A DNA stretch of 34,767 nucleotides from Brachybacterium tyrofermentans (GCF_014897585.1 NZ_JABUXW010000035.1:1-34767); one strand, 5' to 3'; counted from the first letter of the stretch, positions 16,168 through 25,814 are shown. The notes: generated by a model from the letters alone, not told the origin. Made by a program: numbers and translations.

Positions 16168-16211
16168 GACGGACACTCGCGCCGGGACCGTCGGCGGCCC
16201 GAGCCGGCACA

Positions 16212-16271
16212 CGCGCCGAGAGATCAGCCTGAGCACGGTCGCAGCAGCACGGTCGCCACGGTCTCGGCGCG
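16212..16271 (+). terminator. Inverted repeat after msrB, possible terminator
   Basis: CGCGCCGAGA (16212-16221) is complementary to TCTCGGCGCG (16262-16271), leaving a 40-nt loop that contains two CACGGTCGC copies. A second copy of CTCGGCGCGC lies at about 16287-16296 and could compete for the left arm. It may terminate msrB transcription. The second copy abuts the -10 of the DUF3000 gene. Confidence 0.35.
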
Positions 16272-16299
16272 CCTGACCTCGGGCGCCTCGGCGCGCGGT

Positions 16300-16312
16300 T
16301 AGTCTCCCACCG
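16300..16312 (+). promoter_or_regulatory. Putative -10 for leaderless DUF3000-rnd transcript
   Basis: TAGTCT at 16300-16305 lies six bases before the GTG at 16312, with no Shine-Dalgarno. The geometry matches a leaderless mRNA. Confidence 0.5.
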
Positions 16313-16956
16313 TGTCAGTCCATCGATTCCGCCCTGGCGACGACACCTTCCGTGCCGCCATCGACGCCATGACCAGCGCCCCCCTCCGACAGGAGTTCGA
16401 GTGGCGCGATATTCCAGCGCCCTCGAAGATGGCGCCCTCGACCTGGGCGTGCACCGGGGAGATCCTGGTCCACGACGACGAGCTCGCCTCCGGTCGCCTG
16501 GTCATCCTCCACGACCCCGAGGGCCAGGAGTCCTGGGACGGCACCTATCGGATGGTCGCCCTGGTCCAGGCCCAGCTCGAACCGGAGTTCTCCGTCGAGG
16601 CGATGCTCGGCGACGTGGCGTGGTCCTGGGTCACCGAATCGCTCGAGATGCACGATGCGGAGGTCCGCGAGCTGGGTTGCACCGCGACCCGCGTCGTCTC
16701 CCAGTCCTATGGCGCGCTCGCCTCCCGCCCCTCGACCGTCGATGTCGAGATGCGGGTCTCCTGGACTCCGGACGGCCCGCACGGGGCTGACGCGGGTGAC
16801 GGCGGAGCTCCCGATCTGGCACCGCACTTCGCCGCCTGGACCGCCATGCTCGCCGCCGCCGGGGGCCTGCCTCCCGCGCCCCCGCGGATCGCCCCCATCG
16901 CTCCCACCCACCATGCGAGGGCCCCGCGCCCCGAGGAAGCCGGTGACGCCCGGTGA
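16312..16956 (+). CDS. DUF3000 family protein
   Basis: 214 residues, cytoplasmic by composition: no signal peptide or membrane segment. It matches the actinobacterial DUF3000 family from memory (FRAAIDAMTSAPLRQEFEWRDIPAPSKMAP in segments, ASGRLVILHDPEGQESW, YRMVALVQAQLEPE). Function is unknown. The family is typically found directly upstream of an RNase D-like gene, as here. The C-terminal 40 residues are Pro/Ala-rich and probably disordered. The GTG at 16312 is supported by the -10-like TAGTCT six bases upstream. Its stop overlaps the next start by 4 bp (GTGA), so it is translationally coupled to the nuclease. That linkage suggests a role in RNA processing or turnover, but nothing in the sequence shows a catalytic site. 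Confidence 0.85.
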   Translation: MSVHRFRPGDDTFRAAIDAMTSAPLRQEFEWRDIPAPSKMAPSTWACTGEILVHDDELASGRLVILHDPEGQESWDGTYRMVALVQAQLEPEFSVEAMLGDVAWSWVTESLEMHDAEVRELGCTATRVVSQSYGALASRPSTVDVEMRVSWTPDGPHGADAGDGGAPDLAPHFAAWTAMLAAAGGLPPAPPRIAPIAPTHHARAPRPEEAGDAR

Positions 16957-18149
16957 CCGAGACTCCCGTCTCCGACCTGACCGCTCCCCGTGACGGCGTC
17001 GTGCCCGTCGTCGATCGAATCCAGCCGCTGCTGGCCTGGTGCGAAGCGGCGGAATCCGCCCCCGCCGAGCCCGTCGCCGTAGATGCCGAGCGCGCATCCA
17101 GCTACCGCTACAGCTCCCGCGCCTATCTCGTGCAGCTGCGCACCGAGGCCGCCGGGACCGTGCTGATCGACCCTCTCGCCTTCACCATGCCGTCGACGCT
17201 GCTGACCCTGCTGGGCGAGCGCGAATGGGTGCTGCATGCCGCGGGTCAGGATCTGCCGAGCCTGGCCGAGCTCGGGATGCGCCCGGCGAGCCTGTTCGAC
17301 ACCGAGCTCGCCGCACGACTCCTCGGCATGGAGCGCGTGGGCCTCGGAGCCGTCGTGGAGGACACCCTGGCGCTGCACCTGGCGAAGGAGCACTCTGCCG
17401 CCGACTGGTCGAAGCGTCCCCTGCCCAGCGGGTGGCTCACCTACGCGGCACTGGACGTGGAGGTCCTGGTCGAGGTCCGCGATGTCCTCGAGAGCCGTCT
17501 CCGGGACGCGGGCAAGGACGAGTGGGCCCGCCAGGAGTTCGAGTACGAGCGGGTCCGCGATCATGGGCCGACGCGGTCCTCGAGCTGGCGCGGCCTGCAC
17601 GGACTGGGTGGCCTGCGCACGCCGAAGCAGCTGGCCGCGGCGCGCGAGATGTGGCTGCGACGCGACGAGATCGCCGGCGGCGAGGATCTCTCCCCGCACC
17701 GGGTGATCAAGGATCGCGACATCGTGGCCGCTGCGAAAGAGGCACCGCGGGGTCGGGAGGCCTTCGACCGGGCACTGCCCGCCAAGCTCCGCAAGAAGGA
17801 CATCTGGTGGCAGGCCGCCCGGTCCGGGCTCGACCTGCCCGCCGCGCATCTGCCGGACCGCAACGAGCGTTCCTATCCCCCGCCGCACAAGCTCTGGTCC
17901 AAGAAGTACCCGGAGGTGTGGGACCGCTACCAGGAGGTGCGCACCGCCGTGGGCGAGCGCGCCGAGGACCTCGAGATGCCGCCCGAGAACCTGCTGCAGC
18001 CGGCGCTGCTGCGCCAGTGGGTCTGGGAGAACGAGCAGGTGCCGGAGGAGGCAGCCGTGGAGACCGCCCTCCTCGAGCTCGGCGCTCGGCCATGGCAGGC
18101 GGAGCAGGCAGCGCCGGTCGTCCATCGAGCGCTGACCGAGCAGGCCTGA
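16953..18149 (+). CDS. rnd: RNase D-like 3'-5' exonuclease with HRDC domain
   Basis: 398 residues. A DEDDy exonuclease: D44 and E46 (VDAERAS), D100 (GQDLPSL), Y164 and D168 (YAALDVE) are all present, so it should be active with two metal ions. An HRDC domain follows at roughly 205-290 (WRGLHGLGGLRTPKQLAAAREM), and a further helical C-terminal domain resembles a second HRDC-like module. RNase D trims the 3' ends of tRNA precursors and other stable RNAs. The GTG at 16953 overlaps the DUF3000 stop by 4 bp. It converges on the Nudix gene across a 141-bp gap rich in GGTCAG inverted repeats. Confidence 0.92.
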   Translation: MTETPVSDLTAPRDGVVPVVDRIQPLLAWCEAAESAPAEPVAVDAERASSYRYSSRAYLVQLRTEAAGTVLIDPLAFTMPSTLLTLLGEREWVLHAAGQDLPSLAELGMRPASLFDTELAARLLGMERVGLGAVVEDTLALHLAKEHSAADWSKRPLPSGWLTYAALDVEVLVEVRDVLESRLRDAGKDEWARQEFEYERVRDHGPTRSSSWRGLHGLGGLRTPKQLAAAREMWLRRDEIAGGEDLSPHRVIKDRDIVAAAKEAPRGREAFDRALPAKLRKKDIWWQAARSGLDLPAAHLPDRNERSYPPPHKLWSKKYPEVWDRYQEVRTAVGERAEDLEMPPENLLQPALLRQWVWENEQVPEEAAVETALLELGARPWQAEQAAPVVHRALTEQA

Positions 18150-18176
18150 CCGGACGGACCTGCCCGGATGGCTGAT

Positions 18177-18303
18177 CGGTCAGACCGGATCAGCTGACCG
18201 GATCCGCAAAACCCGATCATCCAGTCGCGGTCCGTCAGGCCCGGGTGGTCAGGCTGGCACAGCCTGACCCGCTCGGTCAGGCAGGCTCGGTCAGGCAGGC
18301 TCG
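18177..18303. repeat. GGTCAG/CTGACC hairpin cluster between convergent genes
   Basis: A perfect 10-bp stem with a GCA triloop (18247-18256 with 18260-18269) is the strongest element. A second stem pairs CGGTCAG (18177-18183) with CTGACCG (18194-18200). A 14-bp tandem duplication (GCTCGGTCAGGCAG at 18271-18284 and 18285-18298) runs over the Nudix stop codon at 18291. Eight or nine GGTCAG/CTGACC-like cores lie in about 170 bp. It is probably a bidirectional terminator region for the rnd and Nudix transcripts. Confidence 0.7.
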
Positions 18304-18938
18304 TGGCCCGGTCGCTCCAGGAACGGGGCGTCGGCCGAGCGCAGAGCCGGGCTCCCGCCGTCACTCGCCGCCGCGGTGCGGTGGGCCTGCAGCGCGAGCA
18401 CACCGGCGATCGTCGTGGCATTGGTGAGGTCGCCGGCGAGGATCGCGGCCACGGCGTCGGCCAGCGGCACCCAGCGGAGCTCGATCTCGGCCTCCTCGTC
18501 GGTCCGGACGAAGTCGTCCTCGTCGCCGAGGGGCGTCGTCCCGGTCGCGAGGTAGATCCGGATCACCTCGTCGCTGCCGCCCGGGCTGGGGCGCAGATCC
18601 ACCAGGGTGCTGAGCGAGGCCGCGCGGTGCCCGGTCTCCTCGGCGAGCTCCCGCAGGGCGCCGCGATGCGGCTCCTCCCCCTCCATGTCGAGCAGCCCGG
18701 CCGGGATCTCCCAGAGCTCATGGCCGACGGGGTGGCGGTACTGCCGGATCAGGAGCACGCGATCCTGCTCGTCCACGGCGAGCACGGCCACTGCGCCGGG
18801 ATGGCGCATGTACTCGCGGTCGAACTGCACCCCGGGGGCGAACTCGATCGTGTCGCGCACGATGTCGAACACCATCCCGTGGTGGACCCGCCCGCGGGCG
18901 CTGACGGGCCGCGGTGCGGGGGCATCTGCGAGGGTCAT
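18291..18938 (-). CDS. Nudix hydrolase, ADP-ribose pyrophosphatase type (Rv1700-like)
   Basis: 215 residues. It hydrolyses ADP-ribose to AMP and ribose-5-phosphate, clearing reactive NAD breakdown products. The Nudix box reads GLLDMEGEEPHRGALRELAE followed by ETG. It is one residue longer than the textbook GX5E spacing, as in the M. tuberculosis Rv1700 enzyme as I recall it. IRQYRHPVGHELWEIPAG precedes the box, as in ADPRases. The ATG at 18938 has an AGGAGT Shine-Dalgarno inside the last codons of pyrG and starts four bases after the pyrG stop. It is the last gene of the long minus-strand operon, and the pyrG-Nudix adjacency matches mycobacteria. The C-terminal 20 residues include a repeat-derived tail. 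Confidence 0.93.
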   Translation of the reverse strand: MTLADAPAPRPVSARGRVHHGMVFDIVRDTIEFAPGVQFDREYMRHPGAVAVLAVDEQDRVLLIRQYRHPVGHELWEIPAGLLDMEGEEPHRGALRELAEETGHRAASLSTLVDLRPSPGGSDEVIRIYLATGTTPLGDEDDFVRTDEEAEIELRWVPLADAVAAILAGDLTNATTIAGVLALQAHRTAAASDGGSPALRSADAPFLERPGHEPA

Positions 18939-18942
18939 CGGA

Positions 18943-20772
<1,830 letters not shown>

Positions 20773-20780
20773 TCAAGCTA

Positions 20781-21917
20781 TCATCGCTCGCGGTCGAGCG
20801 ACAGCACCTGGGAAACTTGTCTCACCATGTCGGACGCGGTGGGGAGCTGCGCGGCACGGTGCCGGGAGGCGGCTTCCGCAGCTCGCCGCACGCCTGAACT
20901 GCGATGGTGCTCGATCGCCGACGCGAGCGCGGGGGCGTCCCCGACGGGCACCAGCTGCGCCGCTTCTCCTGTCACCCAGCGGGTGCCCCCGGCGTCGGTC
21001 GCGATGATCGCCCGGCCGGCCCTGAGCGCCTCCTGCAGCCAGACGGGCTGGCCCTCCCAGAGAGCTGCGGAGACCACGAGATCGGCGGCGTCCAGCAGGG
21101 CAGGGACGTCGTCTCGACGGCCGAGCAGCTCGACGGGGAGCTGCTCATGGATGATCCGGGCGGCGAGTTCTCGGTGGAGAGGTCCATCCCCGGCGACACG
21201 GATCCGCAGCGGTGCGCCGTCGCGCAGGAGGGCCGCCGCATCGAGCAGGTCGTGGAGCCCCTTCTGCGGGGCCAGCCTCGCGACGACGAGCACCTCCAGC
21301 ACCGTGTCAGTGCCGGTCCCCTCGTCAGCGCCATGATGAGTCGTGGAAGCGCCATCGGCTCGCGCCACAACGACAGCATCGGCCGCCGCAGCAGTTCCGA
21401 CGGCCCGGTCGCCGCCGGGAGGAACGTCGCCGGAGGCGCCGGAGTCGCCGGAGCCACCGGAGCGCTCAGGAGCCGGCACGACGGCGTGCCGCACGTCGCG
21501 GGCACCGGCCCGCTCGGCATCCTGGGCAAGATCCGGGGAGACTGCCAGGATCGTGTTCGCACGGCTCACCACGACCTGCAGCAGTGCTCGTCCGACGGTG
21601 CGCACCAGGGACGACCCCACGGTGCGATTGTGCAGCGTCACCGCGAGGAGCACCGGGCCCCGCCGGGGCAGGGCCAGGGCCGACAGGGCCCCGGCGCGCA
21701 GTCCATGCGCGTGGACGGCGACCGGCTGCGGCGCGGCGCGCACGCACTGCCGCAATGCTCGGACCGTGCGCAGGTCGCCGAGCAGATGGGGCCGGTCCTG
21801 GATCTGCACGGGCGCCTCCCGCACGTCGACACCGGCAGCGGCCAGCTCGTGCTTCTCCTGATCCACGTGCGCGGCCAGCCCACCGCTGGCGCGAGGACGC
21901 ACCAGGATCACGCTCAT
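20781..21917 (-). CDS. Glycosyltransferase family 4 protein
   Basis: 378 residues. A GT-B fold glycosyltransferase. The N-terminal acceptor half begins with ILVRPRASGGLAAHV; the donor half has VVARLAPQKGLHDLLDAAALL, VAGDGPL, and the nucleotide-sugar motif region ending in LWEGQPVWLQEAL. These are GT4 signatures (retaining, nucleotide-sugar donors). Donor and acceptor cannot be named. A Gly/Ala/Thr-rich insertion of about 55 residues sits between the halves and is probably a disordered linker. The ATG at 21917 overlaps the murJ stop by 4 bp. Its place after the MraY-like gene and murJ suggests envelope glycan synthesis. Confidence 0.87.
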   Translation of the reverse strand: MSVILVRPRASGGLAAHVDQEKHELAAAGVDVREAPVQIQDRPHLLGDLRTVRALRQCVRAAPQPVAVHAHGLRAGALSALALPRRGPVLLAVTLHNRTVGSSLVRTVGRALLQVVVSRANTILAVSPDLAQDAERAGARDVRHAVVPAPERSGGSGDSGASGDVPPGGDRAVGTAAAADAVVVARADGASTTHHGADEGTGTDTVLEVLVVARLAPQKGLHDLLDAAALLRDGAPLRIRVAGDGPLHRELAARIIHEQLPVELLGRRDDVPALLDAADLVVSAALWEGQPVWLQEALRAGRAIIATDAGGTRWVTGEAAQLVPVGDAPALASAIEHHRSSGVRRAAEAASRHRAAQLPTASDMVRQVSQVLSLDRER

Positions 21918-23893
21918 CGGGTGCTCTCCTCCCCCGTCGTGACGTCACCCTCTCGGTCTCGACCACGACTGCGACCGCGTCCGCGTCCGCGTCCGCGACC
22001 ACGGAGCCTGCTCAGCTGACGAGCGGCGAGCTGCGGGTCGGCGGCCGCCATCACCGCGCCGGCGAGCAGAGCGGCGATCACCCCGCAGAGGATTCCGGAC
22101 AGCACTGCTGCGACCTCACCGGTCGCGGTGGTGACCATCCACTTGCCGAGCAGCATCCCAGGGATCCCGCCGACCAGCAGAGCGATGGGGGTGAGGACCG
22201 CGGCACGCCGCACCGCCGGCAGCTCGCCGCCGGGCTCGAGGATGTCAGCGATCCGCGCCAGGCCCACCAGGGCTGAGATCGCCATGCCGATGGCGATGGC
22301 GATGCCGAAGGCCGTGGAGGCCTCGGCCGCCGACCGGGTGGGGCTGGGGATCACCAGCAGCAGGATCAGCACAGCGGCGATGATCCAGCCCACGGAGCCC
22401 ACCAGGAGCGCATCACGGGCGCGGAGCGCGGCCGAGAGGATCCGGGTGCACTGGATGGCGACGGCGAATCCGGCCAGCCCCAGGGAGAAGGCTGCTGCGG
22501 TCGAGCCGACACCCGTGGCGCCCGCGCGGTCGATGAGCCGGAAGAACTGCTCGAGGGCCGGGGCACCGGCGAAGAGCGTGGCGCCTCCGATCACCGCGAC
22601 CACCATGACCGTGCGCACGGAGGCGCCGGCCACGTTCGCGAATCCCTTGGTGTCCCCCACCAGACGCAGCTCCGACAGGTGCGGGAAGACCGCAGTGACC
22701 AGCGGAACCACGAGGATCGCATAGGGAAGCAGGTACAGCGCCTGCGCGTACTGGAACACCGGGAGCGTCCCGGTGCCGCCCGCCTTCATGGAGAGCACGA
22801 GCACGAGCCCGAGCACGAGCTGCTGTGCCCCGACGGCGCCCAGTCCGGCACCACCGAGCGAGAGGGCACGGCGCCCGTAGCGGGGCGGCATCGTCAGGGT
22901 CGGGCGCAGATGGAGGCCGGCACGCGCTGCGGCGATCACCACGGGGATGACCATGGCGGCGACTCCTGCGGTGGTGCCCCAGCCGAGCCAGGCGATGGCG
23001 CCATCGCCGATGGTGGTGGTCGTCGCGACCGGAGGGACCATCCAGGCGTAGGCGCGATAGGCGATCATCACGACCAGCGAGGAGATGAGCGGCATCATCG
23101 CTGGCCACAGGAATCGTTTGCGAGCCTGCAGGTACGCCGCGAGAACGACCGAGATGCCGTACAGCGGAAGCTGGAGGGCGAAGATGCGCAGCAGGACCGT
23201 CCCCACGTGCACGCCGCCGACGACGGCCGAGTTCGTGGCCAGCAGCAGCTGGGCAAGTGGCTCCGCGAGGAGGATCATCGCGATGGCGAGGACACCCGTT
23301 CCCAGCACGGTCCAGGTCAGGAGCGCGGAGATGATCTGATCGGTCCGGGCGGCGCCGTCGCGTCGATCCAGCCTCGGCGGCAGTGCCTCGCGCGATCCGC
23401 CTCGTCGGCGCGGCGTGCGCGACCCCGGTCCCGGAGCCGCTGACTCCGCGACCTTGATCCCGGGAGCTCCCGTCTCCGGCGCTCCTGGTCCTGGCTCCGA
23501 CGCCTCTGTGTCCGAGGTCCCGGACTCCGACGCCTCCGCCTCGGCCCCCTCAGCGTCGGCGGCCGCGCCCTCCGCGGGGGCATCACGCTCGGGGACCAGC
23601 CCCGCGATCAGAGGGACGATCACCGCCGCGAGCGCACCGCCGGCGACGATCTCGAAGAGCACGTTGGGCAGGAGGTTCGCGGTCGTGTACGCCGTTCCCA
23701 CATCGCCCGCGCCCACGCTCGCTCCGAAGACGAGGTAGCGCACGAACCCGGCGATCCGAGCGATCACCGTGATCACCAGGATCAGTCCGGCGCCGCGGAG
23801 CACAGAACGCCCGATCCCGGACCCGGCGGCCTGCTGATCAGTGGTCATCGAGTTCATCGAGTTCATCGAGTTCATCGAGTTCATCGAGTTCAT
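21914..23893 (-). CDS. murJ: MurJ/MviN-family lipid II flippase
   Basis: 659 residues, with about 14 predicted hydrophobic segments. MurJ flips the peptidoglycan precursor lipid II across the membrane. The N-terminal core (IVTVIARIAGFVRYLVFG-like segment and TANLLPNVLFEIVAGGALA) is typical of MviN. A hydrophilic insert of about 80 residues, rich in Ala/Glu/Gly/Pro, separates the second and third segments. The C terminus is a basic RGRGRGRGRSRGRDR tail encoded by 6-bp repeats at about 21960-22005. The protein opens with five tandem Met-Asn-Ser units encoded by a perfect 9-bp repeat. The ATG at 23893 has GGGAGG five bases upstream and overlaps the preceding stop by 4 bp, but each repeat unit supplies another in-frame ATG. 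Confidence 0.93.
   Translation of the reverse strand: MNSMNSMNSMNSMNSMTTDQQAAGSGIGRSVLRGAGLILVITVIARIAGFVRYLVFGASVGAGDVGTAYTTANLLPNVLFEIVAGGALAAVIVPLIAGLVPERDAPAEGAAADAEGAEAEASESGTSDTEASEPGPGAPETGAPGIKVAESAAPGPGSRTPRRRGGSREALPPRLDRRDGAARTDQIISALLTWTVLGTGVLAIAMILLAEPLAQLLLATNSAVVGGVHVGTVLLRIFALQLPLYGISVVLAAYLQARKRFLWPAMMPLISSLVVMIAYRAYAWMVPPVATTTTIGDGAIAWLGWGTTAGVAAMVIPVVIAAARAGLHLRPTLTMPPRYGRRALSLGGAGLGAVGAQQLVLGLVLVLSMKAGGTGTLPVFQYAQALYLLPYAILVVPLVTAVFPHLSELRLVGDTKGFANVAGASVRTVMVVAVIGGATLFAGAPALEQFFRLIDRAGATGVGSTAAAFSLGLAGFAVAIQCTRILSAALRARDALLVGSVGWIIAAVLILLLVIPSPTRSAAEASTAFGIAIAIGMAISALVGLARIADILEPGGELPAVRRAAVLTPIALLVGGIPGMLLGKWMVTTATGEVAAVLSGILCGVIAALLAGAVMAAADPQLAARQLSRLRGRGRGRGRGRSRGRDREGDVTTGEESTR
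23849..23893 (-). repeat. Tandem 9-bp repeat at the murJ start codon
   Basis: Five perfect copies of ATGAACTCG (minus strand) begin with the murJ start codon itself and are followed by ATG ACC. Length changes of one unit keep the frame and only add or remove Met-Asn-Ser, while moving the SD relative to the last of six ATG codons. Confidence 0.97.
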
Positions 23894-24741
23894 GGCGTCC
23901 TCCCGTCGTCACCGGTGGTGACCGGCGAGCTGCGCCGTCCCAGCAGGTCCATGGCGCGCAGTGCAGGAGTGGAGTCGATGACGGCGCTGAACGAGACCTT
24001 CTCGCTGGCGAGCGTGAGGGCGACCACCACGCCCAGCAGGGTGAGCCGAGCAGGCACCGGGAGCGCACGTGCCGCCGCCGTGCCCACGGCTGCCCCGAGC
24101 ACGTTCGCCCCCGAATCGCCGAGCATACCGTGCTCGCGCAGATCCGCCGGCAGCGCGAGAGCTGCCGGGACCAGGGCCGCCACCGCGAGCACGCGTCCGC
24201 TGCGGGCCCGAGTGTCCTCACCGGGGGTGAGCGCGCTCAGCGCGACGGCGGCAGGCAGCACGACCTTGAGCGCACGGCCCGGTCGCAGGTCCAGGAGATT
24301 GGCGAGGTTCGCGCACCCGGCGGCCAGTGCGCCGTCGGCGAGCACCATCGCCCCGGCCCGCGGCCCGGGAGCGGCGGCGGCGCCGGCCACCGTGAGCAGC
24401 GGGATTCCGAGGGCTTTGGCCGCTCCGGTGGTCAGACGCCCTGTCCGGAGTGCGCCGAGGTGACCGCGGAGTCCCTTGGAGACCGCACGGCCCGCGCGTC
24501 GCTGGCGCGGTTCGAGAAGGTCATCGGCGAGGCCGAGCACCCCCACCCCGGCGAGCAGTCCCGCGTCGAGGCGTCCGGAGCTGCGCAGGCCCAGAGAGCT
24601 CACCGTCGCGACCACCAGGGCCCCTTCGGCAAGACTCACGGAGCGCCCGGAGAAGTTCGTCCGCCGCAGTTCGAGGCGCAGTCCCTGCAGGATGCGAGCT
24701 GCCCTCGAGGGCTGCGCCGCACCGGGAGCCGACGAGGTCAC
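23890..24741 (-). CDS. MraY/WecA-like membrane protein (polyprenyl-phosphate sugar-phosphotransferase fold)
   Basis: 283 residues with many hydrophobic segments. Motifs recall the MraY/WecA/TagO family: TNFSGRSVSLAEGAL near the N terminus, the Asp pair in GLADDLLEP, NLANLLDLRPGRALK in place of the usual NaxNxxDGxDG, and MLGDSGANVLG. The histidine-rich HHH loop of true MraY is missing; KVSFSAVID stands there instead. The DG pair of the Mg site is also altered. It may transfer a sugar phosphate to a polyprenyl carrier or be a non-catalytic relative. The GTG at 24741 overlaps the mctB stop by 4 bp and its own stop overlaps the murJ start by 4 bp. That places a carrier-lipid enzyme fold directly before a lipid II flippase gene. 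Confidence 0.72.
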   Translation of the reverse strand: MTSSAPGAAQPSRAARILQGLRLELRRTNFSGRSVSLAEGALVVATVSSLGLRSSGRLDAGLLAGVGVLGLADDLLEPRQRRAGRAVSKGLRGHLGALRTGRLTTGAAKALGIPLLTVAGAAAAPGPRAGAMVLADGALAAGCANLANLLDLRPGRALKVVLPAAVALSALTPGEDTRARSGRVLAVAALVPAALALPADLREHGMLGDSGANVLGAAVGTAAARALPVPARLTLLGVVVALTLASEKVSFSAVIDSTPALRAMDLLGRRSSPVTTGDDGRTP

Positions 24742-25799
24742 TCTGCTCCCCCGCCGTCGGAGGCAGCGCCCTGTCCCTGGGTCCCGTCACCGTTCTGCCC
24801 GGCCTCGGCCGCCGCGTCCTCGACCCCCGCGGTCTCGGGAATCGCCGGCAGGCGATCCGTCGCATCGGCCGTCGTGCCGTAAGCACCCGATCCCCCACGG
24901 GCCTGCTCGATCAGGGCGAGCACGGCCAGCAGCGGGCCGTCCGCCTCCTGCAGCCTGTCCGTCGTGGACAGCTCGTCGAAGCCGGCGTCGCCGCGCACGG
25001 TCCGCAGGATGCCGGTGGAGGCATCGTTGAGGGGGGTCGCCGCCGAGACGACGGCGGGGACCCCGGCCTCGGACAGGGAGGTGAGCAGGGCCGTCTGCGT
25101 CGCCAGCAGGCTCTGGGCGCGCTCTGCCGCGACCTCCTCGTCCTCGGAGCTGTCCACGAGCTCTTCGGGTGCGGCGCTCGCGAAGAGCACGCCGTCGACC
25201 TCGGAAGGAAGCTCGCCCTCGATCGTGACCAGCTGCTGCTCGGCGAGGGCCTGCCACACCTGGGTGCGGAGCTCGGAGGTGAGCTCGCCGCTCTCGGACG
25301 GGGCCAGGAGCGCGACGATCACCTGGGACAGCTGCTCGGAATCGGTCAGCCCGCCGTCCAGCAGGTTCGGGGCGATGGAGCGGATCGTGTCCAGCGCGTC
25401 CGTGCGCTGCTGGCTCTGCGCGGGCACCCACAGGGCGGACTTCAGCTCCACCCTCACGGTGGACTCCACACCGGCGTCCTCGAGCAGCGCCATGATGCGG
25501 TCGGTGACCGGTCCCGTGGAGGAGTCGTCGGTGAGCACGGCGACCTTCTGACCCGCCAAGGTGTCGGCGACCAGCTCCGGGCCGATCTCCGCGGCGAAGG
25601 AGCCCAGCTGCTCGTTGCGGGAGGCGAGCTCATCGGCCTCGGTGCGCAGCTCGTCCTGCTGGGTGCGCAGCTGCTCGACCTGTCCGGCGAGCTGGTCGCC
25701 GAGGTTCTCGCGCAGCGGTCCGGCCCCGAGCACGATGCCCACGGCGAGAGCCAGGAACACGGAGATCAGGGAGACGAGGTGGTAACGGAAATCGATCAC
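24738..25799 (-). CDS. mctB: MctB/SteB family protein (copper transporter MctB homologue)
   Basis: 353 residues. The N terminus IDFRYHLVSLISVFLALAVG is the family hallmark: a single membrane anchor. A coiled coil follows at about residues 35-65 (EQLRTQQDELRTEADELASR), then a large extracytoplasmic domain and an acidic Gly-rich end. M. tuberculosis Rv1698 (MctB) is linked to copper export; the Corynebacterium glutamicum homologue SteB works with SteA in cytokinesis (from memory). Adjacent steA favours the SteAB division role, but a channel role is not excluded. The GTG at 25799 begins 15 bp after the steA stop, with GGAGGG about ten bases upstream. No Cys/His metal cluster is evident in the part I checked. 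Confidence 0.9.
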   Translation of the reverse strand: MIDFRYHLVSLISVFLALAVGIVLGAGPLRENLGDQLAGQVEQLRTQQDELRTEADELASRNEQLGSFAAEIGPELVADTLAGQKVAVLTDDSSTGPVTDRIMALLEDAGVESTVRVELKSALWVPAQSQQRTDALDTIRSIAPNLLDGGLTDSEQLSQVIVALLAPSESGELTSELRTQVWQALAEQQLVTIEGELPSEVDGVLFASAAPEELVDSSEDEEVAAERAQSLLATQTALLTSLSEAGVPAVVSAATPLNDASTGILRTVRGDAGFDELSTTDRLQEADGPLLAVLALIEQARGGSGAYGTTADATDRLPAIPETAGVEDAAAEAGQNGDGTQGQGAASDGGGAE

Positions 25800-25814
25800 G
25801 GGGTCGAGACCCTC

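Noticed and set aside
15644..16276. 210-codon plus-strand frame beginning with a GTG seven bases after TAGGAT and covering all of msrB
   Set aside because: The translation is Arg/Ser/Ala/Pro-rich without domains, and msrB in the other frame is beyond doubt. Only the promoter and short leader were kept as observations.
8872..18150. Horizontal transfer of the sugar-acid cluster
   Set aside because: Codon use and GC content look the same as in the flanking housekeeping genes, and no integrase, att repeat or tRNA junction is present.
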